A DNA stretch of 64,000 nucleotides, from assembly GCF_007828865.1 (NCBI RefSeq), contig NZ_VIVK01000001.1:5952001-6016000 (forward strand), given 5' to 3'. Origin of the DNA: Kribbella amoyensis. GTDB lineage: Bacteria > Actinomycetota > Actinomycetes > Propionibacteriales > Kribbellaceae. The notes under the pieces are model-generated. The model was not told the origin of the DNA and searched no databases. It saw only the letters and a list, made by a program, of their open reading frames with translations. The position numbers and the translations under genes are program-made. Below are positions 1 through 8,900 of the stretch, piece by piece. Numbering within the stretch: position 1 is the stretch's first letter; every line of letters starts with the position of its first letter.

Positions 1-74
1 GCGGCGACCATCCCCGCCAGCACGTCCTGGTACGACGGTCTGCCGTCGATCAGCGCCACCACGTCGTAGCTCAC
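1..74 (-). CDS. N-terminal fragment of a gene coupled to eccC, running off the window
   Basis: A GTG codon at 74-72 overlaps the eccC stop codon by four bases (GTGA), the usual sign of translational coupling. It opens a frame reading MSYDVVALIDGRPSYQ and staying open to the window edge (24 full codons). Only the first residues are visible, so no family can be assigned. Its position directly after eccC suggests a further component or partner of the type VII secretion apparatus, but that is inference from context only. Confidence 0.55.
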   Translation of the reverse strand, partial: MSYDVVALIDGRPSYQDVLAGMVA

Positions 75-3000
75 TTGTTTCCGCCTTCTCCCTCAGGGGC
101 GGACGTCGTACCGTCCGCCAGTGCGGTCTGGATCAGCGACGGCCGCTCACCACGGCGGACGAACAGTCCGCGGCCGGCCGGGAAGTTGCCCGGCGTCGCA
201 CCGGTGAACAGCGCGCCCTCGCCCTTGTCGCCGGAGAGCACCAGCCCGGCCGTCCCGCTCTCCATCACCGTGGTCAGGAACGGCTCGTACAGCGCGCGGC
301 CGGCGCCACTGGCCCGGCGCGCGATGACGAAGTGCAGGCTGATGTCGCGGCCGGACGCGATGTACGGCAGGAACGCGTCCATCGGGGCCTGGCCGCCGCT
401 GGTGAGCAGGTCGTAGTCGTCCGCGACCACGATCACCTTCGGCCCGGCGACCGGCGCGGGGGCCGCGTCGCTCAGGTCGTCCGGCAGCCGCTTCTCCAGC
501 TCGCCCGCGACGCCCGTGGCCAGGCCGGCGCCGACCCGGCCGCTGGTCGCGTAGCCGCCGAGGTACTTGTCCGGCAGGAACCCGCGCAGGCCGCGCCGCG
601 GATCCATCACCGCGAACACCACCTCGTCGGAGCTGTACCGGTCGATCAGCTGCTGCATGACCAGCTTCAGCAGGTTCGTCTTACCGGAGGCCGTGTCGCC
701 GAAGATAACCAGGTTGCCGTCGCGCTCGAACAGGTCGAGCAGCACCGGCGCCATCGCGGTCTCGTCCAGGCCGATCGGTACCTTGACCGCCTCGGTCTGC
801 GGGTTCGGCAGACTCTTGCGCTCCAGCCGGTACGGCAGCATCCGGACCTTCGGCGCGCCGGGACCCTGCCACGCGGAGCCGAGCGCGAGCGCCTGGCCCT
901 GCATCGCGTTACTGAGGTCGTCGTCCTGCAGCAGGCTGTCCACCCGGGGCAGCGCGAGCTGCGCGAACAGCTTCTTCCCAGGGGTCAGGAGGCGGCCCGC
1001 TCCGGCGTTGCGCATCGTCTCCTGCAGCCGGCGGTCGATGTTCGAGTCGGTCGGGTCGTTGAGCCGCAGCTCGAGCACCGTGCCGAACAGCGCCTGGGTG
1101 GCCATCCGGACGTCGCTCCAGCGCAGCATCGTGATGACGACGTGGATGCCGTAGCTGCTGCCGCGCTGGATCAGGTCGCTCATCGGCTCTTCGAGGTCGT
1201 CGAAGGTGGTCTTGATCGCACCGTAGTTGTCCAGCACCAGCACCACGTCGGCGACCGGCAGCTCCGGGACCTGGCCGCTCGCGTGCAGCTCGCGCAGCCG
1301 TTCCATCGTGTCGATGCCGCGATCGCGGAAGACCAGCTCGCGCTCGTCCAGCATGCCGCGGACCTCTTCGAGCGTGCGCCGGATCTTCTCCCGGTCGGTC
1401 CGGATCGCGACCCCACCGACGTGCGGGAAGTCGGCCAGCGGCTGCAGACCACCGCCGGCCAGGTCGATCGCGTACACCGCGACCTCCTGCGGCGTGTAGC
1501 TGTGCGCGAGCGACGAGACGATCGTGCGCAGGAAGGTGGTCTTGCCGGACGCCGGTCCGCCGATCAGCGCGCAATGGCCGCCGGCCCGGGTCAGGTCGAT
1601 CCGGTAGACGCTCTGGCTCTGCTTGCGCGGGTCGTCGATCACACCGACCGCGGGTGCCATCGGCGGGGCCTGGACGGCGAACTGCAGACCGCGGGCCGCG
1701 GTGATGTCGACCGGGCCGCCGACCTGGTCCAGGGTGCAGACCTTCGGCAGCGGCGGCAGCCAGACCTGCGGGACCGCGGTCGCGGCCGGCTTCACCTGGT
1801 CGACGAACACGCCGAGCACCGTCGGCCCGGTGGACCGCTCGGTGGAGTCGTCCTTGTCCTCGTCCTTCTTGTCCTCCGCGGCCAGCTTCTCCAGGTCGGG
1901 CTGCTGGTACGGCGTGACCAGGTACGGGCGGACGGCGGGACCGTCGGCGGCCTTCTCCTCCTCGGCGACCACGCGGCCCTTGTACGGCCCGGAGACGTAC
2001 GCCGCGCGGAACCGCTGGTACACGCTGGTGTCGACCTTGAGGTACCCGAAACCCGGCAGCGGCGGCAGGTGGAACGCGTCGTCGGTGTCGAGCACGGTCC
2101 GGCTCTCCTCCTCGGAGAACGTGCGCAGACCCAGCCGGTACGACAGGTAGGTCTCCAGACCACGCAGCTTGCCGCCCTCGACGCGCTGGCTGGCGAGCAG
2201 CAGGTGGACGCCGATGGACCGGCCGATCCGGCCGATCGAGAGGAACAGGTCGATGAAGTCCGGCCGGGCGGTGAGCAGCTCACCGAACTCGTCGATCAGC
2301 ACGAACAGGTGCGGGTACGGCGGCAGCTCGGGTCGTTGCCGGCGCAGCAACCGGTAGTCGGTGATGTTGGCGACGTTGCCCGCGTCCTTCAGCATCTGCT
2401 GCCGGCGCTGCACCTCGCCCGCCAGGCTCGCGTACGCGCGCTCGGTCAGGCTCGGGTCGTCGACCAGGTTGGTGATGATGCCGGCCACGTGCGGGACGCC
2501 GTCGAACGGCGCGAACGTGGCACCACCCTTGTAGTCGATCAGCACCATCGCCAGGTCCTCCGGCGAGTGCGTCGCGAGCAGGCCCATGACGAGCGTGCGG
2601 AGTACCTCGGACTTACCGGAACCGGTCGCACCGATACAGAGACCGTGCGGACCCATACCGAGCTGGGCGGACTCCTTCAGGTCCAGTACGACCGGCTGGC
2701 CGTGGCTGTCCATGCCGAGCGGGACGCGCAGGAACGCGCGCTCGTGCCGCGGCCGCCACATCGTGTCCAGGTCGACCGCGCCCGGGTCCTCGATGCCGAG
2801 CAGGCCCATGAAGTCGACGGTCTTGAGCGACGCGTCCTCCTCCAGCGACTCCTCGGACAGCCGCAGCGGCGCCAGCGTGCGGGACAACCCCTCGGCCGTC
2901 GCCAGCGGGGTGTCGTCGAGCCGGCCCTGCGCGGTCATGTACCCACCGCCGCGCAGGTCCTCGACCAGGACCTCGCCGTCCTGGACGGTGACCCGGATCG

Positions 3001-4093
3001 CCACGTTGCTCGGCTCCTGCATCCGGTCCTGGACCAGGTGCAGCACCGTCACGCCGACGTCACCGGCGCTCAGCGTCGGGTCCGCCGTGGTGACCTCGGT
3101 GGCGACGTCGCCGTACGTGTCGTGCAGGACCAGGAGGCGCTGCAGCATCCGGCGCTGGTCGCCGAGCGAACCGCGCTTCGCCTCGCTGGCCAGGTTCGCC
3201 CGGGCGGCGACCTCGTCGCGGATCAGGTCGGCCAGTTCGGCGGGCTTGGCGGCGATCCGGCGGAACGGGTGCGGGCCCTCGCGGCGCTCCGGGTCGACCG
3301 CGTGCGGCAGCCAGCCGATCCACTGCCACAGGTCCAGCGCCGACGGCGGGAAGCTCGCGCCCATCTCCAGGTCCTCGGGCGCGTGGAAGACCGCGGCCTG
3401 CAGCAGCAGCGCCCGGGCGATCCGGACCACGCCGTCACGGTCGCCGACGATGCTGACGTTGCCGGACAGGTCCAGCGGGATCGTCAACGGCATGTCCGGC
3501 ATCAGCGCGAACCGGCGGGCCAGCGCCTCCGCCTCGGCCATCATGAACGGGTCCGGCGGGTCCATCATCGAACCGGACGAGGCCAGGGTCGCCGGGACGA
3601 CGGGCATCCGCCCGGTCGCGCAGCGCACCAGCAGGAAGTCGGGGTCGCTGCGGCGCCGCTCCCAGAGCCGGGCCGGGTCGCGCACCGCGTCGACGAGCGC
3701 GTCGGCCGGCGGGTTCAGGGCGAGTGCCTGCTTGCGGGTCTCGCGCTCCATCTTGCCGAACTCGTCGCGCAGCCGCTCGAGGTAGTCCAGGTACCGGTTG
3801 CGCTGCTCGCGGCTCTCCTTGCCGGCCCGGCCGCGTTGCGAGAACGCCATCCCGAAGGTGCCGACCAAGGTGAGGAACAACACCCCGACACCGATCACCG
3901 CGGACATCCCGGTCCGCATCGTGCTCATCATGCCGACCGAGCCGAGCACCCCGACGGCCGGCATCAGCGCCTGCATCGGGTTGCCACCGGCCTTGCCGCG
4001 CGCGCCGGGCGGCGGAGTCTCGATGACCCGCGGCTGCCCGGTGTCGATACTCCGGGTGCTCCGCGCCGGGCGGTGCACGAGTCGTGTCGACAC
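71..4093 (-). CDS. eccC: Type VII secretion FtsK/SpoIIIE-family ATPase EccC (EccCa-EccCb fused form)
   Basis: The 1340-residue protein has the length and layout of a full EccC, the membrane-anchored motor that recognises and drives WXG100 substrates through the ESX channel. A hydrophobic stretch lies near residues 40-85, followed by three FtsK-type ATPase modules whose Walker A lysines fall at about residues 494 (GATGSGKSE), 851 (GGPASGKTT) and 1138 (GDTASGKTN). Walker B-like strands such as MVLIDYKGGA and VVLVLDNYG follow. All three nucleotide sites look intact. The GTG start at 4093 has a good GAGGAGA ribosome binding site. In mycobacteria EccC is often split into EccCa and EccCb; here it is one chain. 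The WXG100-like and toxin genes upstream on the same strand are its likely cargo. Confidence 0.95.
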   Translation of the reverse strand: MSTRLVHRPARSTRSIDTGQPRVIETPPPGARGKAGGNPMQALMPAVGVLGSVGMMSTMRTGMSAVIGVGVLFLTLVGTFGMAFSQRGRAGKESREQRNRYLDYLERLRDEFGKMERETRKQALALNPPADALVDAVRDPARLWERRRSDPDFLLVRCATGRMPVVPATLASSGSMMDPPDPFMMAEAEALARRFALMPDMPLTIPLDLSGNVSIVGDRDGVVRIARALLLQAAVFHAPEDLEMGASFPPSALDLWQWIGWLPHAVDPERREGPHPFRRIAAKPAELADLIRDEVAARANLASEAKRGSLGDQRRMLQRLLVLHDTYGDVATEVTTADPTLSAGDVGVTVLHLVQDRMQEPSNVAIRVTVQDGEVLVEDLRGGGYMTAQGRLDDTPLATAEGLSRTLAPLRLSEESLEEDASLKTVDFMGLLGIEDPGAVDLDTMWRPRHERAFLRVPLGMDSHGQPVVLDLKESAQLGMGPHGLCIGATGSGKSEVLRTLVMGLLATHSPEDLAMVLIDYKGGATFAPFDGVPHVAGIITNLVDDPSLTERAYASLAGEVQRRQQMLKDAGNVANITDYRLLRRQRPELPPYPHLFVLIDEFGELLTARPDFIDLFLSIGRIGRSIGVHLLLASQRVEGGKLRGLETYLSYRLGLRTFSEEESRTVLDTDDAFHLPPLPGFGYLKVDTSVYQRFRAAYVSGPYKGRVVAEEEKAADGPAVRPYLVTPYQQPDLEKLAAEDKKDEDKDDSTERSTGPTVLGVFVDQVKPAATAVPQVWLPPLPKVCTLDQVGGPVDITAARGLQFAVQAPPMAPAVGVIDDPRKQSQSVYRIDLTRAGGHCALIGGPASGKTTFLRTIVSSLAHSYTPQEVAVYAIDLAGGGLQPLADFPHVGGVAIRTDREKIRRTLEEVRGMLDERELVFRDRGIDTMERLRELHASGQVPELPVADVVLVLDNYGAIKTTFDDLEEPMSDLIQRGSSYGIHVVITMLRWSDVRMATQALFGTVLELRLNDPTDSNIDRRLQETMRNAGAGRLLTPGKKLFAQLALPRVDSLLQDDDLSNAMQGQALALGSAWQGPGAPKVRMLPYRLERKSLPNPQTEAVKVPIGLDETAMAPVLLDLFERDGNLVIFGDTASGKTNLLKLVMQQLIDRYSSDEVVFAVMDPRRGLRGFLPDKYLGGYATSGRVGAGLATGVAGELEKRLPDDLSDAAPAPVAGPKVIVVADDYDLLTSGGQAPMDAFLPYIASGRDISLHFVIARRASGAGRALYEPFLTTVMESGTAGLVLSGDKGEGALFTGATPGNFPAGRGLFVRRGERPSLIQTALADGTTSAPEGEGGNK

Positions 4094-4190
4094 TTTCTCT
4101 CCTCAGCTGAGCCGACCGGCCCCTCGACTGCACGTGAACGCCTCAGATGGCATGCTGCACCGGACTCTAGTGGAGAGGCGGCTCATTTCG

Positions 4191-5081
4191 ATGACCGAGA
4201 CACCGTTCGACGGACGGCAGGTTCTGGACCTGGTCGCGGACCTGTTGCCGGTGCTGCTGCCGGACGCCGAACTCGACCCGGCCGGCCCGATCGTCAAGCT
4301 GCACTGGAGCCGCGGTGGTCTGACCTCGAGCGCCGAGGTCGGTCTGGCCGAGCTCGTCGATCGATGCCGTGAGCAACCTCATCACCTCTGGCCGCGCACG
4401 GTCGACGACTGGCTCCGCGCCGTCGTCGACGAGATCGGCATCGCCACCGACGAACACCTGTACGGCGACGTGGTGTCCCGGCAGCGCGCGACCCTCCGCC
4501 GGCAGGGCTGGTCCGCCGGTCGGCCGAGCCTGCTGGCCGGACTCAGCGTCCCGTTCGGCCGGTACTTCGAGATCGTCTTCGGCCTGCAGGTCGGATCCGG
4601 CTGGCACCGGCTCACCCAGGTCCGCCGGGTGATGCACGGACTCCACCTGCCCGACCGCCCGTCCGGCCTCGAACTGACCCTGGAGAACCTCGCCGGCCTC
4701 ACCCTCGAACCCGTCGACGACCTGCCCTGGTCCGTACTCAGCCGCCCCGGCGACCAGACCGTCGGCATGGCCCTGGTCGACCACGACCGGCACCTCCCGA
4801 ACGCGGGCAAGGGCCGAGGCACCCTGCTCGCCGTCCCGTCGACCGACCTGCTCGCGGTCTGCCCGGTGGATCGCCGCGAGGACATGCAGGCCCGGGCGGA
4901 CTCCTTCGCCCGCTGGGTCGCCAAGTCCCACGACGAGGCCCAGGACCCCTGTAGCCCCGGCGTCTACTGGCTCGTCGGCGAACTCCTCGCGGAACTACCG
5001 GTCACCCTGGACCACTCCCCCGCGGTAGCCCTCCCAAAGGCCCTGCGAACGTCGGCCTGGCGCCGCTTCCTCAACCGCTGA
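4191..5081 (+). CDS. Unrecognised cytoplasmic protein inside the secretion locus
   Basis: This 296-residue protein begins MTETPFDGRQVLDLVADLLP. It has no signal peptide or membrane segment, a mixed alpha/beta composition, and motifs such as DDLPWSVLSRPGD and AVPSTDLLAVCPVDRRED. I do not recognise the family. The ATG at 4191 was chosen because the family-like acidic N-terminus starts there and the longer upstream frame is antisense to eccC. The gene is divergent from eccC and convergent with the immunity-like genes, so it is on its own promoter in the middle of an otherwise minus-strand locus. It may be a chaperone-like or regulatory accessory protein, which is speculation. Confidence 0.75.
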   Translation: MTETPFDGRQVLDLVADLLPVLLPDAELDPAGPIVKLHWSRGGLTSSAEVGLAELVDRCREQPHHLWPRTVDDWLRAVVDEIGIATDEHLYGDVVSRQRATLRRQGWSAGRPSLLAGLSVPFGRYFEIVFGLQVGSGWHRLTQVRRVMHGLHLPDRPSGLELTLENLAGLTLEPVDDLPWSVLSRPGDQTVGMALVDHDRHLPNAGKGRGTLLAVPSTDLLAVCPVDRREDMQARADSFARWVAKSHDEAQDPCSPGVYWLVGELLAELPVTLDHSPAVALPKALRTSAWRRFLNR

Positions 5082-5087
5082 CAGCAA

Positions 5088-5117
5088 AACCGGGGCCGCA
5101 CCAGCCAGGCCCCGGTT
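5088..5117. terminator. Symmetrical hairpin between convergent genes
   Basis: Perfect 10-bp arms AACCGGGGCC (5088-5097) and GGCCCCGGTT (5108-5117) enclose a 10-base loop, seven bases after the plus-strand stop codon and 13 bases before the end of the minus-strand gene. The symmetry and placement suggest a bidirectional terminator. Confidence 0.75.
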
Positions 5118-5130
5118 CGTCCGTCTGGTC

Positions 5131-5466
5131 CTACTCCTCGTTCCAGTTCTCCCAGGTGATCGCCGGCCCCGGGCGCTCGGGGGGCTCGGTGCCGTCGCGT
5201 TCGGCCCGCGCCGCGGCCACGGCGTACTCGAGCGTCTCGGTCGCGTACGAGAACGGGTGTACGACGCCTTCACCGACCAGGTACAGCATGTTGGTGTAGC
5301 CGCCAGGCGAGGTGAACACGAAGAACTCGTCCTGCGTCCCGGCCTGCCACCCGGCGAACGAGTCGGCGTCCATCCGCTCGTCGTCCTCGTCCGCGTTCTC
5401 GTTGACCCAGTCCGCCAACGTCTGCCGGGCCTGCGCCAGCACGGCCTGGTCGATCTCGTCTGCCAC
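5131..5466 (-). CDS. Small acidic protein, presumed immunity protein (second downstream of the toxin)
   Basis: A 111-residue acidic protein starting VADEIDQAVLAQARQ. The GTG start at 5466 sits behind AGGAGAGGA; the longer upstream frame runs through the previous gene and is not used. It has the core DADSFAGWQAGTQDEFFVFTSP followed by YLVGEGVVHPFSYATE, the kind of small soluble domain common among polymorphic-toxin immunity proteins. I cannot name the family. It follows the first immunity candidate by 25 bases and closes the toxin operon. With two candidate toxin domains upstream, one immunity gene per domain is the simple reading, but which protects against which cannot be told from sequence. 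Confidence 0.7.
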   Translation of the reverse strand: MADEIDQAVLAQARQTLADWVNENADEDDERMDADSFAGWQAGTQDEFFVFTSPGGYTNMLYLVGEGVVHPFSYATETLEYAVAAARAERDGTEPPERPGPAITWENWNEE

Positions 5467-5491
5467 CTTCAGTCCTCTCCTCGCGCCATGC

Positions 5492-5962
5492 TCACGCCAG
5501 CGCCCAGTCGCGCCACCGGTCCTGGTGGGCCGCGTCGATCGTCGTTCCGGGCGGGAAGTCGTACACACCCTTCTCCGGCAGGTACGCCGCGATGAGTGCG
5601 CTGACATCGTGACAGAGCAGCACCGGAACATCTGGGCGGGTGCGCACGTGGTCCTCGAAGACGAGCCGCGCCTCCTGGCGCTGGGTGCCCTCGTCCCGGC
5701 CGAGCCAGACGGCGATCTCGACGGGGTACCCGTCGATCGCCTGCACCTCCTGCGGCTCCGGCTCGAACACGACGTAGGTGTTCGGCTGGATCTCGTACCC
5801 GACCGTTGCGTCGGCCGTCCGGGCCGGGCCGCGCAGCCCGATCTCGTCCGGCTCGTCCGCCCCGTCCGGGATCGGCTCCAGGTCGTACAGCTTCCGCAGG
5901 TACTCCGCTTCAGCCGCCACCGGCTCCGTCGTCCGCACGTACAGGTACTCCCGCGCGCGCAT
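5492..5962 (-). CDS. Small protein coupled to the toxin gene, presumed immunity protein
   Basis: A 156-residue soluble protein beginning MRAREYLYVRTTEPVAAE. Its ATG overlaps the toxin stop codon by one base (TGATG), so the two are translationally coupled, as is typical for a toxin and its cognate immunity protein. It contains a GYEIQPNTYVVFEP segment and a C-terminal half with VPVLLCHDVSALIAAYLPE, with no signal peptide or membrane helix. No family is recognised. Position makes it the most likely antidote to the C-terminal nuclease-like domain of the toxin. Confidence 0.75.
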   Translation of the reverse strand: MRAREYLYVRTTEPVAAEAEYLRKLYDLEPIPDGADEPDEIGLRGPARTADATVGYEIQPNTYVVFEPEPQEVQAIDGYPVEIAVWLGRDEGTQRQEARLVFEDHVRTRPDVPVLLCHDVSALIAAYLPEKGVYDFPPGTTIDAAHQDRWRDWALA

Positions 5963-8900
5963 CAGCCCTCCTTCACGAAAGTCAGCATCCGGCCGTCGGC
6001 CACGATGATGTGCACCGTCGAGACCATCTTGCTGTGCGGCTGCCCGGCCGCCCGCACGAACCCCCGGCGAGCGTCCTCCTCGGTGAGACCGACCTTGCGG
6101 CCGTCGATGACGATCTCGCCGCCCGGCGGTACCTGCTTCGACGCGGTCCCGATGTTCCGCCGCACGGCGACCGACGCGTCGTCGCCCGCGTCTTCCGGCC
6201 GCAGCGTCTTGTACTCGGTGACGGTGCCGTCGTGCTCCGGCGACTTGCGGGTCATGCACTCGGGGTTCTTCCGGCCCGCGACCGTGTGGTCCGGCGGGCG
6301 GGCGTCGACCCGCCAGCCACGCTCTTCGTGGACCGTGTCCGCGATCGCGCGTTCCTCGACCGAGAACGTGCCGTCGGCGTCGTGCACCCGCGGATCGAAC
6401 TGGTCACCCAGCGCCTTGTGGTGGAAGGCGGGGTCGAACCCCTCCTTCTTGGTGATACCGAACTTCTCCGGGCTCGGCGTCCAGTCCTGATCGCCGGCCT
6501 GGGAACTGCCGGGGGCTTCCGCCTGGTTTGCGGCGGTGTCGGGTGGGGTGTCCGCCTTCTTGTCCGGGGTGTCAGGCGTCCGGTCGGGCGTCGCCGGGGT
6601 GTCGTTCGCGGGGTTGTGCGGTGGGTTGTCCGGGGCCGAACCCCAGTCGTCCCTCGGCGGCTGGTGAACGGGCGCGCCGGAGTGCGGCGTGTCCGGCCGG
6701 GGGTTCAGCCGGTTGTCGAGCCAGTTCGGGTCATGCGGTGCGGGCGGACCGTCCGGGTGCAGCGCGTTGTCGGCCCAGTTCGGGTCGTGCGGTGCGGGCG
6801 GACCGTCCGGGTGCAGCCGGTTGTCGAGCCAGTTCGGGTCATGCGGCGCCGGCGGACCGTCCGGGTGCAGCCGGTCGTCGAATCTGTTCGGGTCACGCGG
6901 TGCCGCCGGAGCATCCGGGTGCGGCGCTGACGGACCATCCGGATTCAGCCGGTTGTCGAGCCAGTTCGGGTCATGCGGCGCCGGCGGACCGTCCGGGTGC
7001 AGCGCGTTGTCGGCCCAGTTCGGGTCGTGCGGCGCGGGCGGACCGTCCGGGTGCAGCCGGTCGTCGAATCTGTTCGGGTCACGCGGTGCCGCCGGAGCAT
7101 CCGGGTGCGGCGCTGACGGACCATCCGGATTCAGCCGGTTGTCGAGCCAGTTCGGGTCATGCGGCGCGGGCGGACCGTCCGGGTGCAGCGCGTTGTCGGC
7201 CCAGTTCGGGTCGTGCGGCGCGGGCGGACCGTCCGGGTGCAGCCGGTCGTCGAATCTGTTCGGGTCACGCGGTGCCGCCGGAGCATCCGGGTGCGGCGCC
7301 GACGGACCATCCGGATTCAGCCGGTTGTCGAGCCAGTTCGGGTCATGCGGCGCCGGCGGACCATCTGGGTGCAGCCGGTCCGGGATCTGTCGTGGGTCGG
7401 GCAGGTCAGGATTGCCCTGCCGCGTCGGCGGTTGCGGAGTCTCCGGACGCGGCTCACGCCGGTCCATGAAGTCTTCCCGGGGATCCCGCGGACGCTCCCC
7501 CTCGGGGTTCCGCTCACGAACCGGCTCACGCCGATCCATGAAGTCCTCCCGCGGATCCCGCGGACGCTCCCCCTCGGGGGACCGCTGATGCGAAGACGCC
7601 TGCGGTGCGTGCGGCTGCTGCGGGGTGTGCGGCTGCTGGTGCGGCATCGGCGTGTGCGGCTGTGCCGGGTGCTGCTGCGGGGTATGCGGGTGCTGCTGCT
7701 GCGGGGTATGCGGGTGCTGCTGCTGCGGAGCATGCGGGTGGTGCTGCGGAGCATGCGGGTGCTGCTGCTGCGGCGTATGCGGGTACTGCGGCTGCTGCGG
7801 AGCATGCGGGTGGTGCTGCGGAGCATGCGGGTGGTGCTGCGGAGCATGCGGGTGTTGCTGCGGAGCGTGGGGCTGCTGCGGGTACTGCTGGGGCGCATGC
7901 GGCTGCTGCGGGTGTTGCGGCGCATGCGGGTACTGCTGCGGAGCATGCGACTGCTGCTGCGGAGCGTGGGGCTGCTGCGGAGCATGCGGCTGTTGCGGGG
8001 CGTTCGGGTACTGCTGCGGGGCATGCGGCTGTTGCGGGGCGTTCGGGTACTGCTGCGGGGCATGCGGCTGTTGCGGGGCGTTCGGGTACTGCTGCGGGGC
8101 ATGCGGCTGTTGCGGGGCGTTCGGGTACTGCTGCGGCCCGTTCGGGTACTGCTGCGGCGCATGCGGGTGTTGCTGCGGAGCATGCGGCTGCTGCGGCGCA
8201 TGCGGGTGTTGCTGCGGAGCATGCGGCTGTTGCGGGGCGTTCGGGTACTGCTGCGGGGCATGCGGCTGTTGCGGGGCGTTCGGGTACTGCTGCGGCCCGT
8301 TCGGGTACTGCTGCGGCGCATGCGGGTGTTGCTGCGGGGCATGCGGCTGTTGCGGGGCGTTCGGGTACTGCTGCGGCCCCTTCGGGTACTGCTGCGGCGC
8401 ATGCGGGTGTTGCTGCGGAGCATGCGGCTGTTGCGGGGCGTTCGGGTACTGCTGCGGGGCATGCGGCTGTTGCGGGGCGTTCGGGTACTGCTGCGGGGCA
8501 TGCGGCTGTTGCGGAGCATGCGGTTGCTGGGGGTTGTGCGGTGGGTAGGCCGGCTGGTGCGGCGGGTTCTGGGGGAACTGGGGCTGCCAGCTCGGCCGCT
8601 GAGGATGGTTCGCCGGCCACGGGTTGGGCACCTGGTTGATGCCGTCGACCTTGTGGCTCGGGGCAATCGGAGACTGCCAGTCCCCACCCGGCCGACGTGT
8701 CATCACCTCGAGCTCGTCGAACACGGCCGTGTACTGCGGCGGGAAGTCCGAGACCTCGCCCGACTGCATGTCCGCCCACTTCACCTTGCCGGTGTCGTCG
8801 ACGAACGCGTTGAACCAGTGCCCGCTGACAGGGCTGTCCGCGGCCTTCCGCGCCCAGCTACCGCCGATGATGGCGACCGTTCCCGGCGGCTGGTTACGCA

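Noticed and set aside
332..4372. A 1346-residue open frame on the plus strand, opposite eccC
   Set aside because: It is an Arg/Asp/Gln-rich shadow of a high-GC gene, with no domain, and the minus strand codes for a clear EccC.
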